DNA of 36,919 nt, from positions 1 through 36,919 of the forward strand of contig CAMAYJ010000021.1 of NCBI GenBank assembly GCA_945862505.1, written 5' to 3'. Source of the DNA: Bifidobacterium breve (GTDB lineage Bacteria; Actinomycetota; Acidimicrobiia; Acidimicrobiales; Acidimicrobilacustridaceae). Below the pieces are notes generated by a model. That model did not search any database and was not told the origin of the DNA. It saw only the letters and a list, made by a program, of their open reading frames with translations. Position numbers and translations under genes: made by a program. Position 1 is the stretch's first letter. Each line of letters opens with the position of its first letter. Shown here piece by piece: positions 9,084 through 16,854 of the stretch.

Positions 9084-10478
9084 ATGAGCCGGACCCCTGC
9101 GGAACTCCGACAGCTCGCCCAGTCCCATCTGTGGGGACACTTCAGTCGACTCGGCCCCGGTGACGGCGGTGCTCCCATTATCGAACGCGGCGACGGCTGC
9201 TGGGTGTGGGACGTTGAAGGAAAGCGTTATCTCGACGGACTCGCCGGTTTGTTCACCGTGCAGATCGGTCACGGCCGCAGCGAACTCGGCGAAGCCGCAG
9301 CGAAGCAGGCCGCCACCCTTGAGTACTTCCCTATCTGGACCTACGCCCATCCAAACGCGATTGAACTCGCAGCGCGCCTCGCCCACCTCGCACCGGGCGA
9401 TCTCAATCGCGTGTTCTTCACTACCGGTGGCGGCGAAGCGGTCGAGTCCGCGTGGAAACTCGCGCGGCAGTACTTCAAACTTCGTGGCGAACCGCTGCGC
9501 ACAAAAGCCATCACTCGTTACCTCTCGTATCACGGCACAACAATGGGCGCGCTTTCACTTACCGGCGTTCCGGCGTTTCGCCAAATGTTTGAACCGCTCG
9601 TACCCGGTGTCGGCCGAGCCGCGAATACCAACCGCTATCGCTGCAACATGTGCGAAGGTGAAAGCGAATGCAACCTCGGATGCGCTGACGACATCGAAAC
9701 GATGATCCTGCGCGAAGGCCCCGACACCGTGGCGTGCGTCTTTGTCGAACCCGTACAAAACGCCGGTGGGTGTTTCACTGCTCCCGACGAGTACTTCACC
9801 AGAGTTCGTGAGATTTGTGATCGTTACGGAATTCTCATGATCAGCGATGAAACTATTTGCGCGTGGGGTCGCCTTGGTGCGATGTTCGCTTGTGATCGCC
9901 TCGGCTATATCCCCGACATCATCACTTCAGCAAAGGGACTCACCTCGGGTTATTCACCGCTCGGCACCATGATCGTGAGCGATCGCATCGCCGAACCGTT
10001 CGCCGAAGAGGGCGTTTCGTTTCTCCACGGGTTCACCTTCGCCGGCCACCCGGTGAGTTGTGCAGTGGCCATGGCCAACCTCGACGTCATCGAACGCGAA
10101 GGCATTATTGATCACGTGCTCGCCAATGAAGCCGCGTTCCGCGCGACCCTCGAAAAACTTCTTGATCTTCCGATCGTTGGCGATGTCCGTGGCATGGGGT
10201 TCTTCTACGGCATCGAACTCGTGAAGAACGCGAAGACACGCGAAACCTTCAACGCCAAGGAATCAGAACTTCTCCTTCGAAGTCATCTTTCGAAACGACT
10301 TCTGGAACTCGGCCTCGTTTGCCGGGCCGATGATCGCGGTGAACCCGTGATTCAAGTTTCGCCTCCGCTCATTGCTGGTCAAGATGAGTTCGACGAAATT
10401 GAACGAATCATCCGCATCGCTCTTGTCGAAGCAATCGAAATTCTCGCCGAAGCCGGCACGCCGGTCGCCCTGACATGA
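9084..10478 (+). CDS. Class III omega-aminotransferase, probably putrescine/polyamine:pyruvate
   Basis: PLP-dependent fold-type I aminotransferase. The frame is open from GTG 8994, but ATG 9084 has GGGAG 7 nt upstream and gives 464 residues, close to SpuC-like enzymes. Schiff-base Lys284 lies in TSAKGLTSGYSPLG, the cofactor aspartate is in ISDETICAWGRLG, and the PLP phosphate loop is TTGGGEAVESAWK. Directly downstream of potABCD and overlapping alanine dehydrogenase by 4 bp, which points to a pyruvate-dependent enzyme making alanine. Unusual: a cluster of four cysteines at 187, 190, 196 and 200 (C-x2-C-x5-C-x3-C). Beta-alanine or GABA aminotransferase activity cannot be excluded. Confidence 0.88.
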   Translation: MSRTPAELRQLAQSHLWGHFSRLGPGDGGAPIIERGDGCWVWDVEGKRYLDGLAGLFTVQIGHGRSELGEAAAKQAATLEYFPIWTYAHPNAIELAARLAHLAPGDLNRVFFTTGGGEAVESAWKLARQYFKLRGEPLRTKAITRYLSYHGTTMGALSLTGVPAFRQMFEPLVPGVGRAANTNRYRCNMCEGESECNLGCADDIETMILREGPDTVACVFVEPVQNAGGCFTAPDEYFTRVREICDRYGILMISDETICAWGRLGAMFACDRLGYIPDIITSAKGLTSGYSPLGTMIVSDRIAEPFAEEGVSFLHGFTFAGHPVSCAVAMANLDVIEREGIIDHVLANEAAFRATLEKLLDLPIVGDVRGMGFFYGIELVKNAKTRETFNAKESELLLRSHLSKRLLELGLVCRADDRGEPVIQVSPPLIAGQDEFDEIERIIRIALVEAIEILAEAGTPVALT

Positions 10479-11605
10479 CTTCGCTCACCGTCGGAGTGCC
10501 TCGCGAAATCAAGGAAGAAGAGCATCGCGTTGCCATCACCCCCGACGGAGTTCGCGAACTTCTTCATGCCGGTGCAACCGTGCTTATCGAGCGCGGAGCG
10601 GGCATCGACTCCTCAATCCCCGATGCGGACTACACCAGAGCGGGAGCTGTCATCGTCGAAACGGCAGTTGAAGTGTGGGAACGAGCCCAACTCATCTGCA
10701 AAGTAAAAGAACCGTTGGAATCGGAGTTCGCCTACTTCCGTCCCGGTCTCGTTCTCTTCACCTATCTCCACCTCGCGGCCTACCCCAAGGTCGCCGACGC
10801 GCTCATTGCCAACGGCGTCACCGCAATCGCGTATGAAACCGTCCAACTCGCCGACGGCTCATTGCCGCTTCTCGCTCCCATGAGCGAGGTCGCCGGTCGC
10901 ATGAGCGTGCAGATTGGTGCCCATTTCCTTGAACGCCACAACGGCGGTCGCGGCGTTCTTCTCGGCGGCGCCCCTGGCGTTCGCCCTGCACGCGTGGTTG
11001 TACTTGGAGCAGGAAATGTTGGTTGGAATGCTGCCTGGATGGCGGCCGGTCTCGAAGCCGAGGTCGACTTGCTCGACAAGAACATCGATCGGCTTCGCCA
11101 TGTCGATCAGATCCAGATGGGTCGCATCACGACAATCACCTCAAATCGCGGAGCAGTCGAACGATCTGTCGCCGAGGCCGATCTTGTTATCGGAGCGGTG
11201 CTCGTCCCGGGCGGACGCGCGCCAACGGTCGTGAGCGAGGACATGATTCGATCGATGAAGCCCGGTGCTGTTGTGATCGACATCGCCATCGATCAGGGCG
11301 GCTGTATCGAGACCTCTCACGAAACCACACACTCCGACCCAACGTTCATCAAGCATGGGGTCGTTCATTACGCCGTCGGCAATATGCCCGGCGCTGTTCC
11401 GCACACCTCCACACTTGCTCTCACCAACGCCACGCTCCCCTATCTCGCAGATCTGGCGAGATTCGGTGCTGCTGAAGCGGTGCGACGTGACGCGGCCTTA
11501 GCAATGGGCCTCAATACCGCTGCCGGAACTGTCACCAATGCCGCGGTTGCTGAAGCGCTTGCCAAGCCATTCGTCGAGCCCGAAATCGCTCTCGTGTCTT
11601 CCTGA
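10475..11605 (+). CDS. ald: Alanine dehydrogenase
   Basis: NAD-dependent oxidative deamination of L-alanine to pyruvate and ammonia, reversible, cytosolic. The 376 residues match Ald. Visible are the N-terminal VGVPREIKEEEHRVAITP signature, the catalytic KVKEP lysine near residue 75 and a histidine in YLHLA near 96, the Rossmann dinucleotide motif VVVLGAGNVGWNAAWMAAG (about 169-187), and the VHYAVGNMPGAVPHTST segment. It overlaps the aminotransferase stop by 4 bp (ATGA), a coupling that suggests it regenerates pyruvate from the alanine produced by transamination. Confidence 0.95.
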   Translation: MTSLTVGVPREIKEEEHRVAITPDGVRELLHAGATVLIERGAGIDSSIPDADYTRAGAVIVETAVEVWERAQLICKVKEPLESEFAYFRPGLVLFTYLHLAAYPKVADALIANGVTAIAYETVQLADGSLPLLAPMSEVAGRMSVQIGAHFLERHNGGRGVLLGGAPGVRPARVVVLGAGNVGWNAAWMAAGLEAEVDLLDKNIDRLRHVDQIQMGRITTITSNRGAVERSVAEADLVIGAVLVPGGRAPTVVSEDMIRSMKPGAVVIDIAIDQGGCIETSHETTHSDPTFIKHGVVHYAVGNMPGAVPHTSTLALTNATLPYLADLARFGAAEAVRRDAALAMGLNTAAGTVTNAAVAEALAKPFVEPEIALVSS

Positions 11606-11606
11606 G

Positions 11607-12836
11607 TTAGGAAAGCGCGGCGATCGATTCGCTAAGTGCAACGACACACTGGTCGAGTTGCGCATCGGTCGTCACGAACGGCGGGCAAAACGCAATCGTC
11701 GAAAGCCCAATGGGCCGTGCGATCACACCGCGCTTCATCATTTCGTTTCGTACCGCAGGTGCGGATAAACCCGGTTGGAGTTCAGCACTCCAAATGCCGC
11801 CGACACCGCGCGCTTCGACGATCGCTCCTGACGCACTCAATGCCGTGAGTCCGCCGCCGATTCGTTCCGCAATCGCCGGAATGCGATCGAACAGGTTCTC
11901 CTCAAGCAGAATCGCTGTGTTCGCAAGTGCTGCTGCACACGCACTGGGGTGGCCGCTGTAGGTGTAGCCGTGTCGAAGGATGTACATCGGGTCAGCTTCA
12001 ATCACATCGAGTACCGCATCGCCCACCACAACTCCACCAAGCGGCAAGTATCCCGAGGTGCAGCCTTTCGCAAACGTGATCATGTCGGGAACAACGCCGT
12101 AGTGCGATGCAGCAAACCACGAGCCCAAGCGACCAAAGCCCGTGATGACTTCATCGAAAATCAACAGCACGCCGTACTCGTCACACAGTTCGCGCAAACG
12201 AATGAGATATCCCTCAACAGGGGGATGCACGCCACCGGCGCCTTGCACGGGTTCAGTGATAACCGCGGCGATCTTCGCACCCGAACGTGCAAAGAGTTCT
12301 TCGACCTCACCAATGTCGTGAGCCGACACCTGATGCACCGTGTCAAGCAGCGGACCAAAGCCCTGCTGATTGAGTGGAAGACCTTGCACGGATACGCCGC
12401 CGTAGGCAACGCCGTGGTACGAGTTCACACGGCCTACGAACTCGTTTCGTTCAGGGTTGCCCTTCAACGAATGAGTGAGTCGCGCCAGTTTCAGTGCAGT
12501 CTCGACTGCTTCAGAACCTGATGAGGTTAAGAAGATTCGACAATCGTCCATCGGCGCTGCGGCGGCAACAAAAGCGGCGAAGGTTTCAACCGTTTCATTC
12601 GTGAAAATGTCGAAGGTGTTGTAATTCTCGAGCACCGCCATTTGCGATGCGACCTGATCGACGATTTCCCAGCGGCCGTGGCCAACGTTGCAATACCAAA
12701 GGCTGGCTATTGCATCGATGTACTCATTGTCTTGGTTGTCCCACACCAGCGCGCCTTCGCCACGAGTGATGGTGACGAACTCTTCGGCGGCAGCACCAGG
12801 GCGAGCGAACGGATGGAGAAATGGGCTTCTCGACAC
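11607..12836 (-). CDS. Class III aminotransferase (omega-amino acid:pyruvate / GABA-type)
   Basis: Second PLP-dependent aminotransferase of the window. I choose GTG 12836 (GAGG 6 nt upstream, protein beginning with SRSPFLHPFA after the initiator) over the longer frame from 12953, which would run into the divergent gene. This gives 409 residues, slightly short for the class. The PLP phosphate loop TSSGSEAVETALK, the aspartate in IFDEVITGFGRLG and the Schiff-base lysine (residue 257) in TFAKGCTSGYLPLG are intact. It is convergent with ald (1 bp between stops) and could perform the next step, GABA to succinic semialdehyde, but sequence alone does not distinguish this from a second diamine transaminase. 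Confidence 0.88.
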   Translation of the reverse strand: MSRSPFLHPFARPGAAAEEFVTITRGEGALVWDNQDNEYIDAIASLWYCNVGHGRWEIVDQVASQMAVLENYNTFDIFTNETVETFAAFVAAAAPMDDCRIFLTSSGSEAVETALKLARLTHSLKGNPERNEFVGRVNSYHGVAYGGVSVQGLPLNQQGFGPLLDTVHQVSAHDIGEVEELFARSGAKIAAVITEPVQGAGGVHPPVEGYLIRLRELCDEYGVLLIFDEVITGFGRLGSWFAASHYGVVPDMITFAKGCTSGYLPLGGVVVGDAVLDVIEADPMYILRHGYTYSGHPSACAAALANTAILLEENLFDRIPAIAERIGGGLTALSASGAIVEARGVGGIWSAELQPGLSAPAVRNEMMKRGVIARPIGLSTIAFCPPFVTTDAQLDQCVVALSESIAALS

Positions 12837-12883
12837 GATGACCTCGAATGACGAAGGGTGAGGTCCCAGTCTCCCACGATCGC

Positions 12884-12895
12884 TAGCCTCGCTCT
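12884..12895 (+). promoter_or_regulatory. -10 box of a leaderless promoter
   Basis: TAGCCT at 12884-12889 fits the actinobacterial TANNNT -10 consensus and is followed by exactly 6 nt before the GTG of the nucleotidyltransferase. No Shine-Dalgarno is present. Transcription would start at or next to the start codon. Inferred from spacing. Confidence 0.5.
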
Positions 12896-13456
12896 GTGGG
12901 TACTGAGCAATCATCGATTCGCCGGGCGGTCTATCCCGGCTCTTTTGATCCACCCACGATCGCCCATGTGCACTTGGCCCAAACTGCCATTAGCCAACTT
13001 GGCCTCGACCGCGTTGATTTCGCCATTTCATCGACAACGCTCGGCAAAGACGATTCCCACCTCACGCCGATTGACAACCGCGTCGACGAGCTTCGGGCTA
13101 TTGCCCAAGGCGACGATCGCCTTGGTGTCCTCGTCACCCCCCACAGTCTTCTCGCCGATATTTCCGAGGGCTACGACGTCATCATTCTCGGCGCCGACAA
13201 ATGGCAGCAAGTGCTCGATCCGGTTTGGTACGGGGACTTCGACGCGCGAACACAAGCGCTGTTGCGCCTCCCTCTTGTTGCGCTCGCGCCCCGACCACCG
13301 TGGCCCATGCCGGCCGACGACCCAGCCGCCGAACCACCGGCCGGAGTCGCGGTAGTCATCCTCGATACTGACCCGGCGCATCATCCCGTTTCGGCCACTG
13401 AAGTTCGAGCCGGACGTGAAGAGTGGCGGGCAACAAGAGGCCTGAACGACAAGTGA
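12896..13456 (+). CDS. NadD-like nucleotidyltransferase
   Basis: Adenylyl/cytidylyltransferase-superfamily protein of 186 residues. Near the N-terminus YPGSFDPPTIAH (about 13-24) matches the (H/T)xGH nucleotide-binding loop, with Thr in place of the first His. Near the C-terminus SATEVR resembles the ISSTxxR motif of nicotinate-mononucleotide adenylyltransferases, and LTPIDNRVDEL resembles their TPxxxR region. GADKWQQVLDPVWYGD corresponds to the GxDxxxxxxxW segment. The protein is shorter at the C-terminus than typical NadD, so it may be a paralogue rather than the main NAD enzyme. GTG start, leaderless. The next gene starts 16 bp downstream but has its own -10 box. Confidence 0.75.
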   Translation: MGTEQSSIRRAVYPGSFDPPTIAHVHLAQTAISQLGLDRVDFAISSTTLGKDDSHLTPIDNRVDELRAIAQGDDRLGVLVTPHSLLADISEGYDVIILGADKWQQVLDPVWYGDFDARTQALLRLPLVALAPRPPWPMPADDPAAEPPAGVAVVILDTDPAHHPVSATEVRAGREEWRATRGLNDK

Positions 13457-13460
13457 GCGA

Positions 13461-13472
13461 TACGGTCAGACC
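13461..13472 (+). promoter_or_regulatory. -10 box of a leaderless promoter
   Basis: TACGGT at 13461-13466 followed by 6 nt and the ATG of the nitrilase-family gene; no ribosome site. Same geometry as at 12884, 16812 (minus) and 30100 (minus). Confidence 0.45.
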
Positions 13473-14270
13473 ATGAAGGTTGCGGCCGTTCAACTCAAAT
13501 GTTCGTCGGAACAGTCCGACAACTTTTCGCGTGCAGCCTCAATCGTTCGCTCTGCATCACAACAGGGTGCTGAATTGGTGGTGCTTCCCGAACTTTTTGC
13601 ATCGCTTGGTCGGACCTCGCATATGCGAGAGATTGCCGAACCGCTCGATGGGCCAACGCTGGCCTGGGCACAATCGACTGCGCAAACAAGCAAGTGCGCA
13701 CTCATCGCCGGTTCATTTATCGAACGCGACGGCGATGCGCTGTTCAACACTTCAATTGCAGTTGACGCCGATGGTGCGCTACTTGGCAGCTACCGTAAAA
13801 TTCATTTGTTCGATGTCGATATCGAAGGCGCTCGATCGAAAGAGTCCGACACGTTCTCGAGTGGCACCGACCCAGTTGTTGTCGATATCAACGGGCTACG
13901 CGTCGGGCTCACCATTTGCTACGACCTTCGCTTTCCCGAACTCTTTCGGGCCGAAGCCGACCAGGGCGCCGACATCACCGTTGTTCCCGCAGCGTTCACG
14001 GAAGCAACCGGTCGCGACCATTGGGAACTGTTGCTCCGCGCAAGAGCGGTTGAGAACCAAACAATGATCATTGCCGCGGCGCAATGGGGAACCAGCCCCG
14101 ACGGCACCGAGCGTCACGGCCACGCACTGATCGTTGATGCATGGGGACGAGTGCTTGCTGACACTGGGCCCGAAGGCGACACCTTCGCCGAAGGCGAATT
14201 CGACGCAACCGCTCAATCAGAGATTCGCAACCGACTTCCAGCGCTCACGCATCGGCGACTCAACCGCTAA
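13473..14270 (+). CDS. Carbon-nitrogen hydrolase (nitrilase superfamily, Nit2/omega-amidase-like)
   Basis: Cytosolic amidase of 265 residues. The Glu-Lys-Cys catalytic triad is clear: Glu40 in VVLPELF, Lys109 in YRKIHLFDVD, and Cys149 in LTICYDLRFPELFR. The RKIHLFD and DLRFPELF motifs are those of the Nit1/Nit2 branch (deaminated glutathione amidase or omega-amidase, removing the amide of alpha-ketoglutaramate). Such an activity would fit next to transaminases, but the true substrate is open. Its 3' end overlaps the convergent MBL gene by 11 bp. Confidence 0.9.
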   Translation: MKVAAVQLKCSSEQSDNFSRAASIVRSASQQGAELVVLPELFASLGRTSHMREIAEPLDGPTLAWAQSTAQTSKCALIAGSFIERDGDALFNTSIAVDADGALLGSYRKIHLFDVDIEGARSKESDTFSSGTDPVVVDINGLRVGLTICYDLRFPELFRAEADQGADITVVPAAFTEATGRDHWELLLRARAVENQTMIIAAAQWGTSPDGTERHGHALIVDAWGRVLADTGPEGDTFAEGEFDATAQSEIRNRLPALTHRRLNR

Positions 14271-14988
14271 ACATCGCCAGCCACTGTTCCGGCGTCTTTG
14301 GTCGGAACACGAAATTCGCATGACGAGTTTCACTCATCGATGCGGATGGCGCTGCGGAGTAGAGATGGCCCGGAAACAGAATCGAATCGTCGGGAACCTT
14401 GGCCAACTTCTGCGTGAGGCTTTGGTACAACGCCAATGGATCGCCGCCGGGAAGATCGGTGCGGCCGCAACCTTCAAGAAACAGCGTGTCGCCCGAAACC
14501 AATGCGCCGTCGAGCATGAAACATTGACTGCCTGGTGTGTGCCCGGGCGTGTGAATCAACTCGATGGGAATGTTGCCGACCATTACGACATCGCCACTGC
14601 TGTGGGTGACGAGATCGGCGTCGGTGAGGTTCGTGACTTTGCGCACGTATTCGGCTTCTTCGGTTTGCACATGGATCGGCACCGAAACAATGTCGAGCAG
14701 TTCGTGCACGCCTTCGATGGAGTAACCCATCATCTCTCCGCCAACATGATCGGGGTGATAGTGGGTTGCGAGCACACCGGTAAGTTTCATGTCATCAGCG
14801 GCGAGCACATCGACAATGCCTTGCACGTCGTAGGCCGGATCGATGGCGACGGCTTCGCCGGTCTCGCGATCGCCGATGAGGTAGACGAAGTTCACCATTT
14901 GCCGGGCGAGCGGATCGGCCGTCGCGATGTCGCGACCAGCAAGCAATTGGCGGAAATAGAGGCGATCAGTTGCGGCGGCATCAGTCAT
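14260..14988 (-). CDS. Metallo-beta-lactamase-fold hydrolase (glyoxalase II / persulfide dioxygenase-like)
   Basis: 242-residue metal hydrolase. The metal-binding HxHxDH motif is THYHPDHVGG with His76, His78, Asp80 and His81; further ligands are in HTPGHTPGSQCF and VSGDTLF, and a terminal FPGHLY histidine. The GCGRTDLPGGD segment resembles ETHE1-like and rhodanese-associated members more than classical glyoxalase II. Overlaps the nitrilase gene tail to tail. Thioester hydrolase or persulfide dioxygenase are the likely activities. Confidence 0.88.
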   Translation of the reverse strand: MTDAAATDRLYFRQLLAGRDIATADPLARQMVNFVYLIGDRETGEAVAIDPAYDVQGIVDVLAADDMKLTGVLATHYHPDHVGGEMMGYSIEGVHELLDIVSVPIHVQTEEAEYVRKVTNLTDADLVTHSSGDVVMVGNIPIELIHTPGHTPGSQCFMLDGALVSGDTLFLEGCGRTDLPGGDPLALYQSLTQKLAKVPDDSILFPGHLYSAAPSASMSETRHANFVFRPKTPEQWLAMFSG

Positions 14989-15080
14989 GGAGACAGTCTT
15001 GCCGACCCGCCCCGGTGCTGTGAGATGCTCTGATCCAAGACGTACGACACCGTCGGAAGCAACAAGGTATGGGGTAAGAG

Positions 15081-16286
15081 ATGACTGACACAGGCAAAGT
15101 GCACGAGCCGCTCACTGATCTATTTATGGGTTTCACGCTCGACACCGATGATCCATTCCCCATCTACGCCCAGTTGCGCGAGCAGAACCCCGTTGCCTGG
15201 AACGCCACGCAGGGTTTCTGGGTGGCCAGTCGTCACGCCGATTGCATGGCGGTGTCCACTGCTCCCGACACGTTCCGCTCGGCCAAAGGCATTCTCACAT
15301 TCGAGATCGGTGCTGACTACGCCACTCCCCCGACGATGATGCACACCGATCCGCCCGACCACACTCGCTACCGCAATCTCGTGCAGCCGGCGTTTGGCCG
15401 CAAGGTTGTTCGCACGCTTGAAGATTCAGTGCACGCCGCCGCGAAAACTCTTGTCGATGCATTGCCCCTTAACGAGCAGATCGAAATCGTTGCGCCGCTT
15501 GCCGTTCCGCTTCCTGTTCAGGTCATCGCACAACTTCTTGGGCTCCCGGAAAGCGAATGGGACAAGGTGTGGGACTGGTCTGAGGCTTCCATCCCTGGCA
15601 CTGAGATCTTCAACAACGAAGAACTCAAGAACCGTTTGAATGGCGAAATGATGGCCGAACTCATGCGCCTCGTAGCCACGTCACGCACCGAGCCACGCGA
15701 AGACATCATCTCAATGTTGTCAAGTGTTGAGATCGATGGCGATCGTCTCACCGACGATGAAATCGCCATGTTCCTCAACCAGATTCTTGTTGCGGGAAAT
15801 GAAACGACTCGCAACACCATCAGCGGCGGTTTAGTTGCGCTCGCTGAGAATCCTGATCAGTGGGCGCGACTTGTTGCCGATCGTTCGCTCGTTGCCAGTG
15901 CCGTCGAGGAAATCCTGCGTTGGACAACTGCGGTTATTTATTTCATGCGCACCGCCGCTGTCGACACCGTTCTCGGTGGACAGCAGATCAGCGCCGGCGA
16001 CCCAGTTGTCATGGTCTACGCATCGGCCAATCGCGACGAAGCCGAATTCGGGCCGACCGCTGATCAGTTCGATGTTGGTCGATCACCAAACCATCAAATT
16101 GCGTTCGGATTCGGTGCGCACTTCTGTCTTGGCGCTGCGCTTGCTCGTCTCGAGGTTGCCGCCGTTCTCGAACAGTTGCTTGATCGCGGCGTGACCCGAC
16201 TCGAACTGCTGTCGCCCGCAGGCATGTCCGCCAGCAATGTGATCGCCGGCGTCAACCGCGCCGAAGTAATCCTTCACACGAACTAA
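15081..16286 (+). CDS. Cytochrome P450
   Basis: Soluble bacterial P450 of 401 residues. I-helix motif AGNETTR (239-245) with the acid-alcohol pair, ExxR at Glu277-Arg280 in EEILRW, meander and haem loop FGFGAHFCLG with the ligand Cys349. The PPDHTRYR segment near residue 91 is conserved in the CYP105/125/142-like actinobacterial groups. The truncated P450 at 1-1210 is related but not a recent duplicate (the haem loop differs: FGSGTHQCLG). No redox partner gene is adjacent. The stop codon overlaps the stop of the convergent toxin-like gene in a CTAA. Confidence 0.94.
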   Translation: MTDTGKVHEPLTDLFMGFTLDTDDPFPIYAQLREQNPVAWNATQGFWVASRHADCMAVSTAPDTFRSAKGILTFEIGADYATPPTMMHTDPPDHTRYRNLVQPAFGRKVVRTLEDSVHAAAKTLVDALPLNEQIEIVAPLAVPLPVQVIAQLLGLPESEWDKVWDWSEASIPGTEIFNNEELKNRLNGEMMAELMRLVATSRTEPREDIISMLSSVEIDGDRLTDDEIAMFLNQILVAGNETTRNTISGGLVALAENPDQWARLVADRSLVASAVEEILRWTTAVIYFMRTAAVDTVLGGQQISAGDPVVMVYASANRDEAEFGPTADQFDVGRSPNHQIAFGFGAHFCLGAALARLEVAAVLEQLLDRGVTRLELLSPAGMSASNVIAGVNRAEVILHTN

Positions 16287-16558
16287 AACGCTGACGGACC
16301 GACGTACTGAATCATGATCGCGTCATCAATGTCAGGGTGAGGTTCCCAGATGACAATCCACTCATCAGCACCGGATGCAACGATCACGCCCCACATGCCA
16401 ATCCAAAATCGGTGTCTTCGGAGGTGGAGTTGGTTCGAGTCGAGCTCAAGGTCTGAGAGAACTGCGTTAATGCGATCGAACAGGCGGCGGCGCGTTTCGT
16501 CAGCCTCTAACTCGTAGAGCAGTAAATCAGCGGGAGCAGCAAACCAGAGTTCAGGCAT
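16283..16558 (-). CDS. Small RelE-like putative toxin of a toxin-antitoxin pair
   Basis: 91 residues from ATG 16558 (the frame opens 5 codons earlier). Composition and order (helical LLYELEADETRRRLFDRINAVLSDLE, then short strands RFWIGMWGVIVA and EWIVIWEPH, then IQYVGPSAF) are reminiscent of RelE/ParE-fold toxins, but no diagnostic catalytic motif is certain. The start overlaps the antitoxin stop by 8 bp (ATGCCTGA), the usual coupling in such pairs. An unrelated small cytosolic protein is possible. Confidence 0.6.
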   Translation of the reverse strand: MPELWFAAPADLLLYELEADETRRRLFDRINAVLSDLELDSNQLHLRRHRFWIGMWGVIVASGADEWIVIWEPHPDIDDAIMIQYVGPSAF

Positions 16559-16805
16559 CGTTGGTCTGACCACGGCGGGTGCGCTTCACGAGGCGACTCG
16601 GATCTGCCCTGTTGGACAAGATCTCGTCGACTAGTTCGTCATTCGCGAGGAGCTTGAGTTCAAGCTCGCTGAGCACCACTGCCGGGGTGAAAACCAATGT
16701 GCCGTCTGCTTCTTCGGAGACCAGATAGCGAGTGTGTTCCTGACGACCGATTCGGCCCAGGCTCACCCGCCTCCGTTCATCGAGTTCAACGAGTTGTTCT
16801 GGCAC
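16551..16805 (-). CDS. Small AbrB-like putative antitoxin
   Basis: 84 residues from GTG 16805; a GTG two codons upstream is also in frame, but 16805 has TAGTCT (16812-16817) exactly 6 nt before it, the leaderless geometry seen elsewhere here. The N-terminal half LVELDERRRVSLGRIG followed by a strand and TLVFTPAVVLSELEL resembles a swapped-hairpin AbrB/SpoVT DNA-binding module. The C-terminal helix LVDEILSNRADPSRLVKRTR would contact the toxin. First gene of the pair, as expected for an antitoxin that represses its own promoter. Confidence 0.6.
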   Translation of the reverse strand: MPEQLVELDERRRVSLGRIGRQEHTRYLVSEEADGTLVFTPAVVLSELELKLLANDELVDEILSNRADPSRLVKRTRRGQTNDA

Positions 16806-16811
16806 AGCCAC

Positions 16812-16817
16812 AGACTA
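16812..16817 (-). promoter_or_regulatory. -10 box of a leaderless promoter for the toxin-antitoxin-like pair
   Basis: TAGTCT reads on the minus strand and lies 6 nt before the second in-frame GTG. It would make the first GTG untranslated and settles the start at 16805. Confidence 0.4.
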
Positions 16818-16854
16818 CCAGAATTACCCCATAGGGGCAGTTGGGTATTTCGGA

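Noticed and set aside
14134-15033. 299-codon plus-strand frame
   Set aside because: Antisense to the intact metallo-beta-lactamase-fold gene, whose metal motif is complete.
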